Of a stretch of 7,636 nucleotides of DNA, positions 6,029-7,636 are shown in pieces. The notes under the pieces were generated by a model, which saw only the letters and a program-made list of their open reading frames with translations, did not search any database and was not told where the DNA came from. The position numbers and the translations under genes are program-made. Positions within the stretch are counted from its first letter, which is position 1, and each line of letters opens with the position of its first letter. This DNA comes from Bacteroidales bacterium UBA932 (GTDB taxonomy: Bacteria > Bacteroidota > Bacteroidia > Bacteroidales > UBA932): assembly GCA_002293585.1 (NCBI GenBank), contig DBDM01000061.1, positions 27,268-34,903 on the forward strand, read 5' to 3'.

Positions 6029-6820
6029 ACGGGTAGACGTGTAAATAGCGCACCCCAGCTTCTCTCGCCGTTCTTTGATACAACGAGTAAAGTAAATCTG
6101 ATTGTATGCACTATTAAACGCACAGGCGCCGTCTTCATATTTGGAATTGAGTATTTCGCTCACCGGCGTGGGCTTACTCCAAGCACCGCGGCGAGTAAAG
6201 GAACTCACGAAAAGATCACCGGTAGTTTCGCCCGTCACATCATAGGTTTTTGAACTGCGGTTCCCCGCCTTCCTCGCCGAAGTCAAATAAAGGATCTCAT
6301 AGTCGCTCGACGCATACGCCGGCGCATAATCGCTATTGCGGCTCCTCAGCGCTTCCACCGGTTGCACGGTATAGGCTACCATTTTCTGAACATTATCCTT
6401 TGCCCAGTCGGCGGCGGCTAACAAAGAATCGGTTAACAGATTATCGGGCACATACTTTTTATACAGCAATAATTGCTCTTTCGCTTTATCATACTGACCA
6501 TTAGCAATGAGCACCTGCCCATAGCGCAAGTACACTTCGTCTATCTGGGGCGTACGGCGGCGAAACATCGTTTCATACGCCGTTTGCGCTTCCTTATATT
6601 TTCCGGTGATACGATAAGATTCTCCCAGGCGGAAACGCATAAGATCGGCATCGTAGGGCGACATCTTTGAAGTCTTTGATAAGAGTTTACGATAACTTTT
6701 TACCGCCTTGGAATAGGCGCCCTCCTCGAAAGTCTGGTTAGCTTTGGCCAATCGCGCGCTTGTGCTGCACGATGAGAGTATCAGCAGGAAGAAGCAGGAG
6801 TATGCAATGAGTTTTTTCAT
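6026..6820 (-). CDS. N-terminal part of the PorE-like lipoprotein (signal, TPR, first propeller motifs), truncated
   Basis: 264 residues from ATG at 6820 to the premature TAA. A lipoprotein signal peptide (MKKLIAYSCFFLLILSSC) ends in a lipobox with Cys18 as the lipidated residue. Tetratricopeptide-like helical repeats cover about 24-140 (for example FEEGAYSKAVKSYRKLL and ESYRITGKYKEAQTAYETMF). Two propeller motifs follow, around NSDYAPAYASSDYEILYLTS and EDGACAFNSAYNQIYFTR. The break falls early in the propeller, so this product alone could not fold a full propeller and lacks the peptidoglycan-binding domain; it would still be exported and lipidated. The start is firm: the signal peptide begins at once, and the gene starts 18 nt after the glutamine synthetase stop, just behind a TATCTTTG promoter element. 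See the spanning pseudogene entry for the complete architecture. Confidence 0.85.
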   Translation of the reverse strand: MKKLIAYSCFFLLILSSCSTSARLAKANQTFEEGAYSKAVKSYRKLLSKTSKMSPYDADLMRFRLGESYRITGKYKEAQTAYETMFRRRTPQIDEVYLRYGQVLIANGQYDKAKEQLLLYKKYVPDNLLTDSLLAAADWAKDNVQKMVAYTVQPVEALRSRNSDYAPAYASSDYEILYLTSARKAGNRSSKTYDVTGETTGDLFVSSFTRRGAWSKPTPVSEILNSKYEDGACAFNSAYNQIYFTRCIKERREKLGCAIYTSTR

Positions 6821-6825
6821 TCCTG

Positions 6826-6856
6826 CAAAGATAGCATTTTATCTTAAAAATAACAA
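6826..6856 (-). promoter_or_regulatory. Bacteroidota-type promoter of the OmpA-family lipoprotein gene
   Basis: On the minus strand, TTG (6856-6854) is followed by a 20-nt spacer and TATCTTTG (6833-6826). This is a perfect match to the Bacteroidota -7 consensus TAnnTTTG with a normal -33/-7 distance. The -33 part lies inside the 3' end of the glutamine synthetase gene. Only five bases (CAGGA) separate the -7 box from the ATG, so the transcript would have almost no leader. The motif is clear; activity is inferred. Confidence 0.6.
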
Positions 6857-7636
6857 CTCCCGGTATTTCGGTAAGGGCCAGAGCTCATCGTCGATGATCA
6901 TTTCGAGGTGATCGATGTCATAACGTATTTTTTTCATGTAAGGCAACACATTACCGGAATAGGCTTCCGCACGTTGATGCAAATTTTCAATGGCATTGGC
7001 CTTTTTCCGCTCTTCGATCATGTCCGTTACCATAGCCCGGATATTAACGATATAGCCGGAAATTTCTTTTAATGATTCCAACTGCGTGCCGGCAAGACGG
7101 ATATATTCTTTTTCGGAAAACAGCTCTTTCAGTCCGCGCAGGTTTTCGATCAACAGGTTTTGATAACGAATCGCCGTAGGCACAACATGGTTAATGGCCA
7201 AATCGCCCTGCACCCGCGATTCGATCTGCAGTTTCTTGATGAAAATTTCATTCAGGATCTCATGGCGCGCTTCTATTTCTTTGGAAGAAAAAATGCCCAT
7301 TTCTTCAAACAACCGGCGCGACTCCGGCTCCAACAGCGCATCAAAAGCCGAAGGAATATCCTTGATACTGCGCAAACCACGGCGGGCAGATTCTTTGGTC
7401 CACTCGTCGCCATAGCCGTTGCCTTCAAAACGAATGGCCTTCGACGATTTGATTAAACTGCGAAGTACGTGGAAAATAGCCTCGTCTTTTTTCATGCCTG
7501 TTTCTATCATCCTGTCCACTTCGCCGGCAAAGCGTTGCAACTGGCGGGCGACGGCGGCATTCAGTATCAACATGGGCCAGGCGCAGTTCGCCGACGAGCC
7601 CACAGCGCGAAATTCAAAACGGTTACCCGTGAACGC
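6839..7636 (-). CDS. glnN: Glutamine synthetase type III, C-terminal part (5' end outside window)
   Basis: GSIII makes glutamine from glutamate, ammonia and ATP in the cytosol. It is the large (about 700-730 residues) dodecameric form common in Bacteroidota. The last 265 residues are visible and the frame stays open to the right edge. The visible part begins AFTGNRFEFRAVGSSANCAWP, the GSIII version of the conserved active-site segment whose Arg contacts glutamate. It continues with the helical C-terminal region typical of the family and ends WPLPKYRELLFLR before a TAA at 6839-6841. A GTG at 7601-7603 could be mistaken for a start, but the coding pattern clearly continues upstream. The gene is followed after 18 nt by the lipoprotein gene, which has its own promoter, so read-through from here is possible but not needed. 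The symbol glnN is used for type III enzymes; the Bacteroides gene has also been called glnA. Confidence 0.95.
   Translation of the reverse strand, partial: AFTGNRFEFRAVGSSANCAWPMLILNAAVARQLQRFAGEVDRMIETGMKKDEAIFHVLRSLIKSSKAIRFEGNGYGDEWTKESARRGLRSIKDIPSAFDALLEPESRRLFEEMGIFSSKEIEARHEILNEIFIKKLQIESRVQGDLAINHVVPTAIRYQNLLIENLRGLKELFSEKEYIRLAGTQLESLKEISGYIVNIRAMVTDMIEERKKANAIENLHQRAEAYSGNVLPYMKKIRYDIDHLEMIIDDELWPLPKYRELLFLR

Larger units (their letters stand above)
4820..6820 (-). pseudogene. PorE-like outer-membrane lipoprotein gene (TPR-PD40-CRD-OmpA_C) with one in-frame TAA
   Basis: Read through the TAA, the locus is 667 codons including the final stop, close to the length I recall for Porphyromonas gingivalis PorE (PG1058, about 670 residues). 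It has the same domain order: lipoprotein signal, TPR, five-bladed PD40 propeller, carboxypeptidase-regulatory-like domain, OmpA_C. PorE is a periplasm-facing outer-membrane lipoprotein that helps anchor the type IX secretion machine to peptidoglycan. Here codon 265 is TAA, inside a propeller blade: ...IYTSTR-stop-NEEWSEPQKL... The spacing of the blade is normal, so nothing is inserted or deleted, and there is no second lesion in about 400 downstream codons. That points to a recent point mutation or a sequence error rather than an old decayed gene. Bacteroidota also carry many OmpA/PD40 proteins that are not PorE, so the exact orthology is an inference. Confidence 0.75.

Noticed and set aside
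6000..6040. Frameshift as the cause of the split OmpA-family gene
   Set aside because: The upstream and downstream frames are in the same phase and blade spacing is normal, so a substitution to TAA explains the break without an insertion or deletion.
7601..7603. GTG as the true start of the glutamine synthetase fragment
   Set aside because: In-frame codons upstream to the window edge read AFTGNRFEFRA, the conserved GSIII active-site segment, so the gene continues beyond the window.

Overview
All genes in this window lie on the minus strand and are tightly packed. The content points to a member of the Bacteroidota, most likely the order Bacteroidales. The evidence is a type III glutamine synthetase, a lipoprotein with the architecture of the type IX secretion protein PorE, a one-piece propeller/Y_Y_Y/LuxR-HTH membrane regulator, a TTG-N20-TAnnTTTG promoter, and no Shine-Dalgarno motifs in front of most genes. 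The genus cannot be read from the sequence.

In transcription order (right to left) the layout is as follows. (1) The C-terminal 265 residues of a GSIII glutamine synthetase, cut by the right edge. (2) After an 18-nt gap that carries a good promoter, a 667-codon locus for a PorE-like lipoprotein (TPR, PD40 propeller, carboxypeptidase-regulatory-like domain, OmpA_C), interrupted by one in-frame TAA about 40% of the way in. (3) A 61-nt AT-rich spacer made almost entirely of two kinds of short tandem repeat. (4) A zinc-ribbon NUDIX hydrolase. (5) After 5 nt, a full-length Rnl2-type RNA ligase. (6) After 11 nt, an SSAT-like GNAT acetyltransferase. (7) After 7 nt, a large membrane-spanning regulator whose last few dozen residues run off the left edge. 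There is no gene-free stretch longer than 61 nt. I see no rRNA, tRNA, CRISPR array, insertion sequence or convincing hairpin terminator.

Glutamine synthetase and the OmpA-family protein look like independent housekeeping genes, since a promoter separates them. The NUDIX, RNA ligase, GNAT and regulator genes have gaps of 5, 11 and 7 nt and probably form one transcript started in the repeat-rich spacer. The most interesting biology is the chromosomal Rnl2 RNA ligase next to a NUDIX hydrolase, a possible nucleic-acid repair or end-processing pair. The second point of interest is the clean nonsense codon in an otherwise intact PorE-like gene. All assignments come from reading motifs by eye; no database search was run.
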